Shown here piece by piece: positions 31,351 to 42,295 of a stretch of 64,000 bases of DNA. The position numbers and the translations under genes were made by a program. The notes under the pieces are model-generated. The model ran no database searches and was not told the DNA's origin. It worked only from the letters and a program-made list of their open reading frames with translations. Source of the stretch: Vandiemenella viatica (taxonomy: Eukaryota > Arthropoda > Insecta > Orthoptera > Morabidae); assembly GCA_031002005.1 (NCBI GenBank), contig CM061921.1, forward strand, positions 148,771,283-148,835,282. Direction: 5' to 3'. How positions within the stretch are numbered: position 1 is the first letter of the stretch; the number at the start of each line of letters is the position of its first letter.

Positions 31351-32867
31351 TGAGATGCTGAGGGGTATATCACTCAACACATACCGGACGCTTGCCCTCT
31401 GCGAATTTATCCTCAAGACCCCAGCGATTTCTTGGTGGTTTCTAAAATGGCAATTAACTATTTTTCAGATCTCAGAATATCATTGTAATTGTCTTTTATC
31501 TTAAAAAATGATACCCTGTTTTATGTTTATATATCTGTACCCATGAAAACTGTGTGATGTAATTTTAGCTATAGGCTATGTAAATAAGTTTTAAAAATAC
31601 GTTATTCCTCAAACAAAATGAGTATCTTGAAAGATCGAAATAACTTTCTTCATGAATGGAAAACGTTTTTGTTTGAAGCCAATGATCCACTGCGAATGTT
31701 ACGACCAACATTTGGAGAGATTGACTCTCGCTCCCGAGATGCCAGATGCCAATTTTCGTGAGTTCAATCCCCCTCTACCCTTAACGACCGCACCGGTAAA
31801 TCCCCCTGCAAGTAGGGAGGAAGATGTGCAGGGTGAGAAAATGTCGATAGCAGAACAAGCAGTGGTAGCTGCAAAAGGTAACAACGTTGGAAAAAAATTC
31901 TGTGATGTTACGTCAAAAGGACAGATGAGAGATGAACAGGAATTAGAACGGAGCGTAGGATAGGTCAATTCGTTAATGAACCCGCAACTATCTCAAGAGA
32001 ATAAGTCCAAAGCATGATTCAATTCTGTGAATCAAGCTCTCCTTGTTAAGCGACAAGGGCACTTGCAAGATTGTTCCGTTGATAGGCTGTGAACGACCTA
32101 GCGGTTCCTGTCACCATCCAGTGCTCGTAAGATATGGCAAGTGCAGTGACACCATAACGAGCAGCGGTTGTTCATTTTTAAAATACGCTTTCTGCATCAC
32201 ACATTTTTTTAAAAAAAGAACATGCATTTTCTTTGAAAATCGAATCGTATGCACTCTCAGGTATAAATCCGCATTAAATCTAATCATAAAAGTTTTAAGT
32301 ATCATATTCTCGTACTGACTGGAGCAAAAAAGAAAAAGAACTTTGTAACTTTAGATGTTGATGATAACGAAAATCAAGTCCGAAGAGAAGAACTAGAATT
32401 TGTAAGAAATTTCTTTCATTTAGAAAACAAAATTAGAATCGATAGTCGAATTTACAACGACATTAATAATAGATAAACCCTAGAAAGACAAAGTGTTTTT
32501 CAAGATAAAACGACGTTTTGTATGATTCATTGAATTGGGTCTCAAAAGCAATATGCAAAACATTGCTTATAGAAGAACAGAAGAGAAGCTTGAATATCTG
32601 AAGAGAAACCATAAAAATAAAGCATTAGAAATGCAAACATTCTGAAAGTAATGGCTATAAAAGAAAGTATCTTACGAAAGAAGAGAAAAGATGGTAGCCC
32701 ACCTTTATCAGACTCGCAGGAGTGTTTGAGTTTCTAACACATACGGTAGCAAAAAGTAAGTAGAGATAATAACTCACATTTTTGAGACAAGTAGGATTGG
32801 TTACTTTGCAAACAGAATATACTCATAAGGCCAGTCAAGCGTTGTCTGACATATTTTCAGTGAAAGT
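31351..32867. other. Unassigned stretch with two coding-like patches
   Basis: A forward frame of 103 codons at 31652-31963 (ending ...KKFCDVTSKGQMRDEQELER) and a Lys/Glu-rich segment at 32330-32460 (LDVDDNENQVRREELEFVRN) have amino-acid composition more like real protein than most noise. No family was recognised and stops follow both. They may be relics of an unidentified transposon or a pseudogene. Confidence 0.35.
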
Positions 32868-32955
32868 TTCTCCCATGGTTTCCACAGATCACTGCAGACG
32901 TATGATGGGATGGTTCCTTCGATAGGCCATGGCCGAATTCCATCCCGTTACTTGA
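32868..32955 (+). repeat. SINE A body fragment
   Basis: CCCATGGTTTCCACAGATCA, GGGATGGTTCCTTC and GGCCATGGCCGAATTCC survive. Head and tail are missing. Confidence 0.75.
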
Positions 32956-33349
32956 ACATTTAAAGCATGGTGAACAGTCATTGTACGTAAACCTCAGTCA
33001 CCAAGTGACGTATACACACATTAAGTTTCTTTAAAATTAAATAATACCTGTATGCTTTAATACAACCTGCAATTAGTATGTGAACATTATAGGCAGGGCA
33101 GTAATGAGTCCTGGTCACCGCATACCGTACACATCACACAAACAAAAATACTCTTTATGTACACAGTACATAGTTAAATGTTTCGCAGACAGATGGAAAT
33201 ACAATATTCCTCCTCGGTAGGCGTCAGGATAATCCCAAATTCGTCGCATCTTCAAAAAGCCGACCCTCCAATAGCAGGATGGGTTGATATGGGCCGTTTA
33301 GTCTAGTGCGGTATTACTGTTGAAAATTTTTTCTTATTATAGCCGTTAG
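32956..33349. other. Unassigned spacer
   Basis: Nothing was recognised. Confidence 0.3.
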
Positions 33350-33535
33350 ATTCGGGACAGGACCTAGAACAATGAACGGGAAGGAAGTCGGTCATGGGCT
33401 CTTCAAGGAACTGTCCCGGCATTCACTAGGAGTGATTATGGTAAACCGAAATCAGGATGGCTGGTCGGGGATTTGAACCCGCGTCCTCCCAAAAGCTAGG
33501 CCAGAGCGTTACCGCTCACCCACCAGGCTTGGATC
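33350..33535 (-). repeat. SINE A copy, diverged
   Basis: The body (GGGAAGGAAGTCGGTCATGG, CCCGGCATTCACTAGG) and head (GGGGATTTGAACCCGCG, GCGTTACCGCTCACCCACC) are visible. The tail hairpin is lost. Confidence 0.78.
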
Positions 33536-33539
33536 GGAA

Positions 33540-34200
33540 AGAAAATGGGTTGCCAGAAAAGAGGAACAGCAGTTTTATTCTACAGGTATGCTCATTTCGA
33601 GACAGATTTGTAATAAAGGAACAACTTACTATTATTTTTAATATGCTCGAAGTTGCAGAAACTTTCTATTATAGTTTCATGCTCTGACTTTTCTAACAGT
33701 GAAACTGGGATTTGTATCAGCGTGGAGATGTAACTGAAAAGCAAAAATTATAATAAATGTACGAATGAGCTGATTCGGCCATTAGGGAATGTGACTCAAG
33801 TCTCAATATTTACATCTCTAAATTGAATGTTCATGTTTATCAGAACCATTAACACACTGTGCCAAACACGGGTGCATCGTGCGTCTGGTCACCGTCTCTT
33901 AACATCAATAAGCTCTCCATGATAGCCGTATTACACATTTCAGACAAAACCGATACTCAGTAGTTTAAAGATTGTCGAGTTGACATTTTAGTGAGGCGAA
34001 TTTAAAGATTAATTCGAAAAATTTCTTCGGAAGATTTGATTTAACGAAGAATTTCCTTTTTTATTACTTAAATATACAAAACAAAAAACTAAATTTATAA
34101 TAATAATAATTGATAAAATTGCAATGTAGCGCACGCTCCGGTGGCAATCTCCCTACACACCCATCCATCCTTCTCCCTTCCTCCTCCAGCCCACTTTTGT
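33540..34200. other. Unassigned stretch
   Basis: I see no recognised gene or repeat. A short TAA/AT-rich run lies near 34097. Confidence 0.3.
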
Positions 34201-34214
34201 CCTCAACCAATTTT

Positions 34215-34680
34215 TTCTTTAAATTATTTCAGTGTTTTCGGTAAATTATTCATCACTTCTCTTGAAACTTTATTCCAATCCCGTACACCCTTTCCTATAA
34301 AACAAAATTTTCGCACACTCTTATGCCTGAAATCAAGTGCCAGCTTGTGGTCATTGTCATCTTTACCCTTCCAAGCACCTCCCTTAATTTTCCCACCAAT
34401 ATAGGCCTTGTACATTCCCATGACTCTCTTCACCCTCCTTCTATCCTTCAATGAATCCCATTCCAGCTCCTTTATCATAGTAGTTACCAATTGTGTTTTG
34501 CGGTAATTTCCAAAGACAAATCTGGCAGCCCTTCTCTGCACTCCCTCCGACTCCTGTATTTGATACCCAAAATGTGGGTCCCATACTACACCACCACATT
34601 CCAGCAGTGGTCTGACCAGAGTTCTGTACCCCAATTCCTTTACTTCTAAAGTGAATTTTAGCAAGAAACAAAATATTTGA
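34215..34680 (-). pseudogene. LINE ORF2 C-terminal fragment, second lineage
   Basis: An open reverse frame of 146 codons (34664 to 34224) contains GYRTLVRPLLECGGVVWDPH, VQRRAARFVFGNYRKTQ, ELEWDSLKDRRRVKRVMGMY and RHKSVRKFCFIGKGVRDWNK. This is the post-thumb region of a CR1/jockey-type ORF2. Its sequence differs clearly from the 22823 and 29901 copies, which indicates a separate LINE family. The catalytic part is missing. Confidence 0.85.
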
Positions 34681-35284
34681 TGCGAAACACGCGAAAAAAA
34701 GAATATTCATTACTTGTTTCTATGCTTATTTTAAAAATTAGTTCCAAGCCGTCAATTTCGGAACCATTGGGCCAGAAACATATTGAAAATCCCTCACTCT
34801 ATTAAAAAAACATTGCTATGAAAAAAAGAGTCAAAACTACAATAAGAACTGTGAACTATCAGTCTTTATGAAAACTGATTGCCAAACCCCTGAGGCCTAT
34901 TAAAAAGGTACAGGTCTTGTATTTACAAGTATACATTACTTGTTGTGTTCATGAACGACATCTCGTTCAACACTGGATGATATTTATTCCTACTTCGTTT
35001 AGTTATAGATGTGCATATGCATCCTACCTGTAAGGAAGGCAACCAGACACCAAAAGGACTAAACTAGCTAAAACATCTGCTGAAAATTTGCCTAGCTGTA
35101 AAGAGACTAGTTGAACATGATAAAACTTACAGAGTCGGATCCGAAGTTTCGGAAAAAGAGGTGGTCATAAACAGAAGAAAGTAATTTTTTCCCAACTTCG
35201 TTAAAATTTCCATTGATACTTGTTCAAAAAGGGGACAGTTCATCAGCTATAGGCGGCTCAGTCAGTCTATTCTACGAGTATTCC
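34681..35284. other. Unassigned stretch
   Basis: No feature was recognised. Confidence 0.3.
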
Positions 35285-35455
35285 CACTCCATTGCCCTTA
35301 CTCCGGTCTACGAAGGGAAAATTTACCACACACCTACCTGGGCACATCGTTCAGTTCGGAGAGGTAGGAACGGCGGCGGGAGGTGAGGAGCGGGGTGGGG
35401 GTAACGTGACCTTGTGTCGCCTGTTTCGAGTGAGCAGTGTACACCTTTGCTTAAA
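35285..35455. repeat. Unnamed repeat I, copy 1
   Basis: The string GTTCAGTTCGGAGAGGTAGG, then GAGGTGAGGAGCGG and TTTCGAGTGAGCAGTG, reappears in the same order at 41098-41235 and 53570-53710. It carries no coding frame. The nature of the element is unknown. Confidence 0.55.
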
Positions 35456-36244
35456 AAATATCTGGAAAGTAGTTACTTATAACGTAAGATACTGTCAGAA
35501 GTAAGCCACAAGCAAGATTATGGCAGGAGCCTCTCCTCATAAGTAAACGGAAAATTTCCTTATGAAATTTGGAAAATGTCAACGTCCTTTTCTCTCTATG
35601 GTGCTCCTCTGCGGTTAATTCGTCTGTACTTTAAAGATGAAGAAAAAGTTTTTGGTACCGCTGAAAATTTCATCCTGATGTCGTTCAGTTTGTCAGAGTT
35701 TTGATTTCCCTTGATATCTGACCGGAAGCCTACCAGAATACAACCTTCTCCACACATACTGATGTGACTGGAGAGTGAGTGAGCCGTTAGAATTCACCAA
35801 GATGTGAGTTATATCTTGTCGGCAAAGCACATTTTGTTTCTCCTTTACGTTTTGTTATATTTTTGACCAATCAAATAAATCTTCAGTATTTTTCAGTGTA
35901 AAATAATTGTCAGCTTCAGTTATCAAACAAAGTAATTCCCCTCTCAAATCCTTAACTAGTACTAATATTACATATCATGCAAAATATAGTTCTATTTGCA
36001 GACAAGGTGACACTTGTTTATCCGCTGAACTGCAGTAAATATACAATTAATTATGCTAACAAGACAACGATAACGCGACACTTAAAGTCCTGAAAAAAGG
36101 AGAAGATTCCGAAAATAAGGCGACGCCTAAGCCTTAACCAACAATTGGCTCTGGCGTTAGTAGTATCAGAATATTTACTGGCCGAGAATTTTGATAGAGT
36201 CTTCAAATTAGGGCAAGATTTTAACAAAATTTAATTAAAAACAC
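35456..36244. other. Unassigned stretch
   Basis: No gene or named repeat was recognised. Confidence 0.3.
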
Positions 36245-36351
36245 TCGCCCGTTGGCTCAGTTGGTTGTGGCGCCTGACATGGGCTTAGCTGGTTTGAGTC
36301 CTGCTGGAAGGACTTGGCAGGCAGGTTAGGAGAGGTGTGGTCAATTCCTAA

Positions 36352-36672
36352 GGGAGCGTCCATAAACTACGTAGCTCCATTTTGGTCTCCTGTGAAACCC
36401 CTTCCCCTTTTCCCCCACGTAGCTTGACGTGACTTTTACATCTGCCTCCCCCCCTCCCCTCTCTTCCGTGCTTCACGTAACTTTTAATCCCCTATTGATG
36501 CCAGTGGATATTTTGTACTGTTTTCTCTTGTCAGACTTTCGTAAATTACATACGGAGATAATTAAACGACGGAATTAAGTATTCAAATGCTGTTGTGTGT
36601 TCTGTACATTACTTTAGCTGTGACAAATAAAATGAATGAAAAGCTACGTGGCTTGACTCGGAACCCTCCCCC
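36352..36672. mobile_element. MITE G copy 4, 3' end lost
   Basis: It starts GGGAGCGTCCATAAACTACG directly after TAA. The CTACGT and C-rich blocks and the conserved centre (TTCAAATGCTGTTGTGTG) follow. After GGCTTGACTCGGAACC the right terminus is missing, replaced by SINE A sequence. Confidence 0.85.
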
Positions 36673-36815
36673 ATACATCACACCAGGCGGATGTTGGGAT
36701 GGTTCCTTCAAAAGGCCACAGCCGAATTCCTTCCCATTCCTTCTCCCAAGTCCTTTCCATCCACTAATGTCTAATGACCTGGGTATCGACAACGCGTAAA
36801 GCCAGGAGCAAAAAC
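36673..36815 (+). repeat. SINE A 3' half, tail variant 1
   Basis: It begins within the body (ATCACACCAGGCGGATG), continues GGGATGGTTCCTTCAAAAGG and GAATTCCTTCCCATTCC, and ends GGTATCGACAACGCGTAAAGC. The 5' half is truncated at the MITE junction. Confidence 0.82.
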
Positions 36816-36835
36816 AAAAAACAGAAAAAGAATTA

Positions 36836-36881
<46 letters not shown>

Positions 36882-36884
36882 GAG
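36836..36884. repeat. TAA microsatellite
   Basis: About sixteen uninterrupted TAA units follow the SINE tail, a common outgrowth of A-rich SINE ends. Confidence 0.95.
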
Positions 36885-37251
36885 AGGGAGACACTATTGA
36901 TGGTGATTCATTCACCGCAAGGGGACGTTAAGCTTGGTGGTCCCCCTTCGTTTCATTCGGAAAAGTAGGAATGAATGTTTCGGTACGGGGTTTCACCCTT
37001 TCCTTTGGTACATCTTTGATTCATTAACAACACACTGCATTGACATACACAAACTATAGGCATCCACAAAAAAACAGTAAGAACGCAAATCATTGCCATC
37101 ACTGGGAAAGATAGAAGGAAACCAACACAGTTTAAATTTCACAATAAAACAAATCAGAAGAACTACAAGAAAAAGGAAAGAACATGTTAGTTTTCCGAAA
37201 ATCGAAGTAGTAAGTTATCTTCCTTTACCCTTTGGGTTTTACACGGTATTG

Positions 37252-37447
37252 ATGTTGAGGTCATTTGATGCGGGAAAGGAAGAGGACGGAAATTCGGCCA
37301 TGGCCTGTTGCAAGAACCATCCCAGCATTCACCTGGAGTGGTTTCGGGAAACCACGAAGAACTGAAATCTGACGGTCGGACAGGGATTCAAACCAGCGGC
37401 TCCCGCATGCAAGGCCCTAGCGCTACCGCTAACTAACCGGGCTTGGC
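37252..37447 (-). repeat. SINE A copy, diverged
   Basis: TTGAGGTCATTTGATGCGGG (tail), TTCGGCCATGGCC, CCCAGCATTCACCTGGAG, and head elements (GGGATTCAAACCAGCGG, GCTACCGCTAACTAACC) are readable. Confidence 0.78.
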
Positions 37448-37449
37448 CA

Positions 37450-37999
37450 TATGCTTCCGAAACCAGCGCCTGAGTGCCAACATCCAGATGAATATCAAAC
37501 AGTGGCTCGCATATCAAACCCTAAATTATCAACAAATTTCCCTGACTTGGCCGATTTCGAATACTTTTAAGATTGTTCGGTTTGTGGTATTTGATTTTGG
37601 TAGAAGACGATTTGGTATCGACTATTACTCCACACAGCGCAGCCTGTGAGAAGAGGTGTCTCTATTAGTGGCAGTTGAACCGTTAGGTAGTTTGTCCTTG
37701 GTAGCCGTTATTACCCGCAATGATTACCATGCGTCAAGCACCGTCGTTTCAATCTGTGTTGGGAAGGAAGTGACCTCAGGAAATAAAGTACACCCCGTAA
37801 ATTTAGTCGTAAACTTCTTCACGGCTCAGTAACACAACACACAGCAGCAGTGTTGGCTAAAGTACGACAGGGATTCTAATTTAATGTATAATAAAAGAAA
37901 CAAATGGTAGCACTATTATATTGCAGTCATCCAGCAAGCAGTCAGAAATTTATTTGTATGACGGGTATGACCGAAGACAAGCCAAGCACTGTATTTAAA
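37450..37999. other. Unassigned stretch
   Basis: Nothing was recognised. Confidence 0.3.
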
Positions 38000-38180
38000 A
38001 TATAACGTTCGCGGATTAGCTGCCTGATGATTTTGTAGAAAGACGAACTTTCTACTGCGTGCTCTGTCGTCATCCTCATGTCCTGTGCGCGCGCAGGTCC
38101 TGAGGAAGACGACAAAGCGCGCAGTAGAAAGCTCGTCTTCCGACAAAAATCATCCGGCAGTAAAACCACGAAGGTTATAT
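38000..38180. repeat. Imperfect 80-bp-arm palindrome
   Basis: Arms 38001-38080 and 38102-38180 are reverse complements with scattered mismatches (CTTTCTACTGCG and CGCAGTAGAAAG are landmarks) around a GC-rich 20-base loop. It contains CCTGAGGAAGACGAC and is followed by CAGCGAAACGCCGG. It may be another retroelement terminal hairpin, but no hammerhead core with a plausible stem II is present. Confidence 0.7.
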
Positions 38181-38844
38181 TTCAGCGAAACGCCGGAAAA
38201 TCCTTCTTTCACACTTCACTGAGAAAATGTGAAACCATCAGAAGTTATTAAAATCATTGAAAGAAAGGCATTATAAACATTAGAGTTTATAATGAAGTAA
38301 AGCTTCCCCAGAAAATTTAGAAAATGAATGCCACTAAAATTCTTTATCAAGGGATTCGTTAGCTACCGACAATTTTACTGTGACTTTTATTGTACCTTCC
38401 TGGAATCTTGGGAAACCTTGTGTGTTCCCATAAATTATCTTTCCTGCAAAAATGTAAGAAGAAACTCGCGTGGGTTTATCTAGTTCACCTCTGACAGTGA
38501 AATTGATGTTAAAATGAGGAAGTTTCAGTTGTTTTTCTATTCTTAAATGTTTGTAGACTGGTATTTGATTCCTGGAAGCACAGAAATTAACTATAATTTC
38601 TTCTTGAATAATAACTTCCTTAACAAGAGCTTAAAAATATTGCATCTAGTGAAAGATTTTTTTGCTGCTATGTTCTTTAGTATATTATTATTATATTATT
38701 AATTATTGCGAGACAGTAAAGCTGAAGTGGTTTCTGTCATCATTTCATATACCAAATACAAATAACAGGCTAAACATTTATGTCTAATCTCCGAATACTT
38801 TGCAACTCAACACTGGTGGTCTTCTGTTTGTTGGTTGAGCGCAA
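38181..38844. other. Unassigned AT-rich stretch
   Basis: Nothing was recognised. TTATTA repeats lie near 38690. Confidence 0.3.
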
Positions 38845-39050
38845 ACGGGAGGACGCGGGTTCAAATCTCCGTTCGGCCATCCAGATTTCACTTTTTGATG
38901 GTTTCCCAAAATCACTCCAGGCGAATGCCGGGATAGTTCCTTCAATAGGCCATGGGCGAATTACTTCCAGTTCCTTGTCTCCAAACCTCTCCCGCCTCTA
39001 ATGACGTCGACTTCGATGAGGCGTAAAGCACGAATTAAAAACAAAGAAAA
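38845..39050 (+). repeat. SINE A copy, tail variant 1, 5'-truncated
   Basis: It starts in the head (GGGAGGACGCGGGTTCAAATC) and keeps AATCACTCCAGGCGAATGCC. It has a good 3' hairpin (CGCCTC...GAGGCG) around GACGTCGACTTCG. Confidence 0.88.
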
Positions 39051-39395
39051 CAAATCCGCCTGTAAAACATCTTTAATTGGAATTAATTGGTAATTAATGA
39101 GGAGCTAATTATGAGGAAGCGAAAACTTCAGTAGCTGAACAAATTCAATGATATTCAAACGCTACTTCATAATATGTAAGAAAAGAAATTTGTTGATCAT
39201 CATTAAAGGTAGGTTGGTGGAATGGTTCAATACATTATGATATCTGAGCACCACATTCTACAAACTAAAGCTGTCATGATCCAGCCCAGTAGTGGCGTGT
39301 CGGATAGTTAAGCGAGGAAACGGACGATAATAATAATAATAAAAAATTAGCAGGATTAAGAAATTTGTTACAAAAAATACCATCAGCTTGATTTA
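39051..39395. other. Unassigned spacer
   Basis: AT-rich, with no recognised feature. Confidence 0.3.
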
Positions 39396-40657
39396 TCTAT
39401 ACTAATATTATAAATGCGAAAGTAACTCTGTCTATCTATCTGTCTGTCTGTTTGTTACGTTTTCTTGAGCTAAAAGCCTAATCCGACCGTGATGAAATTT
39501 GACAGGTAGATGCTATTTGGCATTAGGATGGACATAGGATACTTTTTTATGTATAAATAATGCATAGTGCCATATAATTATGAAAAACCACTGAACGGCG
39601 ATAGACAGATGCATAGGATCTGTAAGTCCTTGTAACACCTTCCCATATAGCGGGTTGGTAGTTCAGTGGTTAATCCACTAGAAGCAAAGATTCATAAGAA
39701 TTGTTTCTGGTAGTACGAGCCACGCCTGGACGGTCAGTTCTTCGGATTCCATGTTAAACTGTAGATACCACAAATTTAGGGGTGTAATGTGTGCAAAATC
39801 GTAGGCGGTCTGACAAGGCTGTAGGTGTACACCTTTTTACGCTATATTGATCCCTCAGACGTTGTTTCTCCTCGCAGTCAGTGTGTGTGTGATCTGCACT
39901 AATAATATTATAATTGCGGAAGTAAGTCTCTGTCTTTTTGTTACGTTTTGAAGGCTAAATGGCTTATACCGATTTGATGGAATTTTACAAAGAAATGCTT
40001 TGTATCTGTAGAAGGACACAGGACATTATTTCGGTATGATTAACAGTTTTAGTCAAGAAATTTTGAGAACTTATCGAATGGTGACAGACAGACGGATGCG
40101 TGTGTTAGTCTGTTATGTTACGTCGGTTGTTCAAGCTGTGCTTCTCGCACAAAATGTTAGTGTGTGATTTGGTAGTAAATTTCGTTTAGAGACAAAACTT
40201 ATTATTTAGTATAGATGTAGATTTACTTTGTGTTTACTGAAATATTTCTGGCACCAGGTTGTTTTGCCTTCTTTTTTGACATGCCTTGCGGGCGTAAACT
40301 GGCCTAAGGTATAGCTCTAGCAGAGCACGGGCAGCTCAAGTTATTAGAACCCAAGAATCGGATGCTCATCCTGAAGAAAGAAGAAAAGACAGAGCTGAAA
40401 TAAAGCTTCCCTCAGTAAACATCCCCCCTCCCACACGTCCCCACATCTTCGTTGTGTTTCTGTTTATAAATATGTTGGAAATTGATTCTCTCATGAGGCA
40501 GGTTAGACGGTAGAGTGATGTAGTGATGGGTTTCCTGTCATATTATGCCGACTCTGTGTTGTTTGGGACAAACCATACGTTACTAACAGCTTTCTATATC
40601 CAATTCTGGCAATAAATTTTCTAAGTCAGCGCGTACGAAGTCGCGGGTAATAGGTAG
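39396..40657 (+). mobile_element. Complete non-autonomous Helitron carrying a SINE C segment
   Basis: It starts TCTATACTAATATTATAAAT after an A (39395) and ends GTAG before a T (40658), the Helitron A/T target arrangement. A short hairpin (CGCG at 40630-40633 with CGCG at 40642-40645) precedes the end by 12 bases, close to the canonical 3' hairpin plus CTRR; here the first base of CTRR is G. The interior has a TGTCTGT tract, a SINE C segment (about 39650-39790: GGTAGTTCAGTGGTTAATCC, GGATTCCATGTTAAACTG) and a broken MPCGR-type frame at 40281. Its length is 1262 bp, too short for Rep/helicase. Confidence 0.85.
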
Positions 40658-41097
40658 TGGTGGAATATTGTATTGTCCTGCCTACATATATGAAACACAG
40701 CAGTATAGTAAACAAGATAAGAGAAATGCATAAAAATCACGATCAGGATGAACTTAATAAGGCAAATGAATATGCTGAGGCAGTTGGAATCAGCTGATGT
40801 GACCGATATTAAGCCTCACATGCACCAGGCAAATAGTTTGACTGATCGTTGTCATACTGGATGCAGGTCCAGGTTCCACCATCAGTTGCCGCGTACTGGT
40901 TCTTCGTGATTACGGTTTTCCTTAGTTGTCTGTCTCAAAAACTAAATGTTGCACATACTGAAACATATTTTCCAGATCTTTCTCTATTCGTAGAGATATA
41001 AAAAAAGATTAATAACCTCTATTATTGCCCCTTAAGCCAATAGAGGTAGCTTAAATCTGTCTACTCTATCACTACTGTGCAGATGCCTAGGGGAAAT
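40658..41097. other. Unassigned stretch
   Basis: Nothing was recognised. Confidence 0.3.
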
Positions 41098-41235
41098 TTA
41101 CGATTCGCTTTCCTGGACAGCGTTCAGGTCGGAGGTACGTACGGTGAGGGCTGTGAGGTAAGAAGCGGCCCGGGACAACCTTGAGCGCCAGTTTAGAGTG
41201 AACAGGGTATAGTATAGTTCGTCCTTCATGACGCT
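41098..41235. repeat. Unnamed repeat I, copy 2
   Basis: AGCGTTCAGGTCGGAGGTACG, GTGAGGTAAGAAGCGG and CCAGTTTAGAGTGAACAGGG follow the order seen at 35285 and 53570. Confidence 0.5.
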
Positions 41236-41639
41236 AGTGACATGTACAGCGTGTAGCGTTAATTTTAAGTGAAGGAAGCAAATATTAGTGTGAGTTCTAT
41301 CTGCCAGTATCATCTTAACATGGTGAATGAACAAACGAGTCTTTGACAGGATGCGATACAGCCAGAAAACATAGAGCAAGTTTATGTAAGTATCATTACA
41401 CTCTACCCTTACTATTGATCTCCTTGATAGAAACGCGAGAAGAACATTTCGGTCTAACAATAAATGACTTTCCAAGAACATGCAAGACGTTAGATGTTTG
41501 GAAAGCATTTAGAATTTAATCATTGACTTACTCTGGATTTATATGAAGCTTACATCATGAGATTATAAACATCTTAAAGAGTAGGAAGAGTTATTTAAAG
41601 AATGTATATAATGATATTACGGTCAAAAATAAAGAATGT

Positions 41640-42295
41640 CAGTCTAATATAAGTTTGTTTATTCAGAACATTGGGGTATCTCAGATAAACTTGATAAGTT
41701 GATAATCTCTATAGAAGAAACCCAAAAATCATTGAATCTCAGTATAAATATCTTATGTCTGACACAGCACTATCTGAAAAATTCTGAAATATGTCTCCTC
41801 CCCTTTAATGGATATAGGTTAGCTTCATGTTAGGGACCGTGCACAAACTACGTGGCTTGGTCCAGGGGGGGGGGAGGGGTTGGGTGGAAGGCTACGCTGG
41901 GCTACGTGGGGGGAGGGGGTTTCCAAGCCAGGCCACGTAGCTTTCCTTTCATAACATTTGTCACAGTTAAAATGAGGTACAGAACTCTCCGTATGTAATT
42001 TACAATAGTCTGACAAGAGAAAACAGTACAAAATGTCTTCTGGAATCAAAAAGGAAAAAAAGCTACGTGCTACGTGTGTGTGTGTGTGGGGGGGGGGGTG
42101 GTAGAGGTAAAAGCCACGTAGGGCTACGTGGAGGGATAGGGGGGATCCACAGGAGGCCAAAATGGAGCTACGTCGTTTATGTACGCTCCCTTATTACAGG
42201 CCAGAGATGAGAATGAGTGGTGCAGCAATTGATGTAAGAGAAAATACTGAAACAAAATCATTAAACTTAAGTAAATACTGTATAGAACAAGACTG
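41640..42295 (+). pseudogene. LINE endonuclease segment split by MITE G
   Basis: The forward frame reads EHWGISDKLDKLIISIEE, then NILCLTQHYLKNSEI and LLPFNGYRLAS up to 41828. After the MITE it continues CYYRPEMRMSGAAIDVREN and LSKYCIEQD to a stop near 42293. ILCLTEHWL, GYRLAS and the G-GVAIYVREN block are classic landmarks of the APE-type endonuclease that nicks target DNA for jockey/CR1-class LINEs. Removing the MITE and one copy of TTA restores the reading frame exactly. The rest of the LINE is absent, so it is a short relic. Confidence 0.82.
41833..42190. mobile_element. MITE G copy 5, precise insertion in a LINE
   Basis: It begins GGGACCGTGCACAAACTACG and ends TTTATGTACGCTCCC, with TTA at 41830-41832 and 42191-42193. 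It is 358 bp long. G runs at 41866-41878 and 42089-42098 are on the forward strand, with a TG repeat preceding the second. The host sequence is an endonuclease reading frame, which confirms the 3-bp duplication. Confidence 0.93.

Larger units (their letters stand above)
36245..37180 (+). repeat. SINE D copy 3, interrupted by MITE G
   Basis: The head (CCCGTTGGCTCAGTTGGTTG, GGCAGGTTAGGAGAGGTG) runs to 36351. The distal part resumes near 36888 (GGTGATTCATTCACCG, GGGGACGTTAAGC) and ends with AACAACACACTGCATTGAC and CAGTTTAAATTTCACAATA. The interruption carries MITE G, a SINE A fragment and a TAA microsatellite. Confidence 0.75.

Noticed and set aside
38102..38135. Hammerhead candidate (CTGAGGA...GAAA)
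   Set aside because: The bases between the core halves cannot form stem II, and the GAAA is not followed by the ACGCGT helix seen at the other loci.
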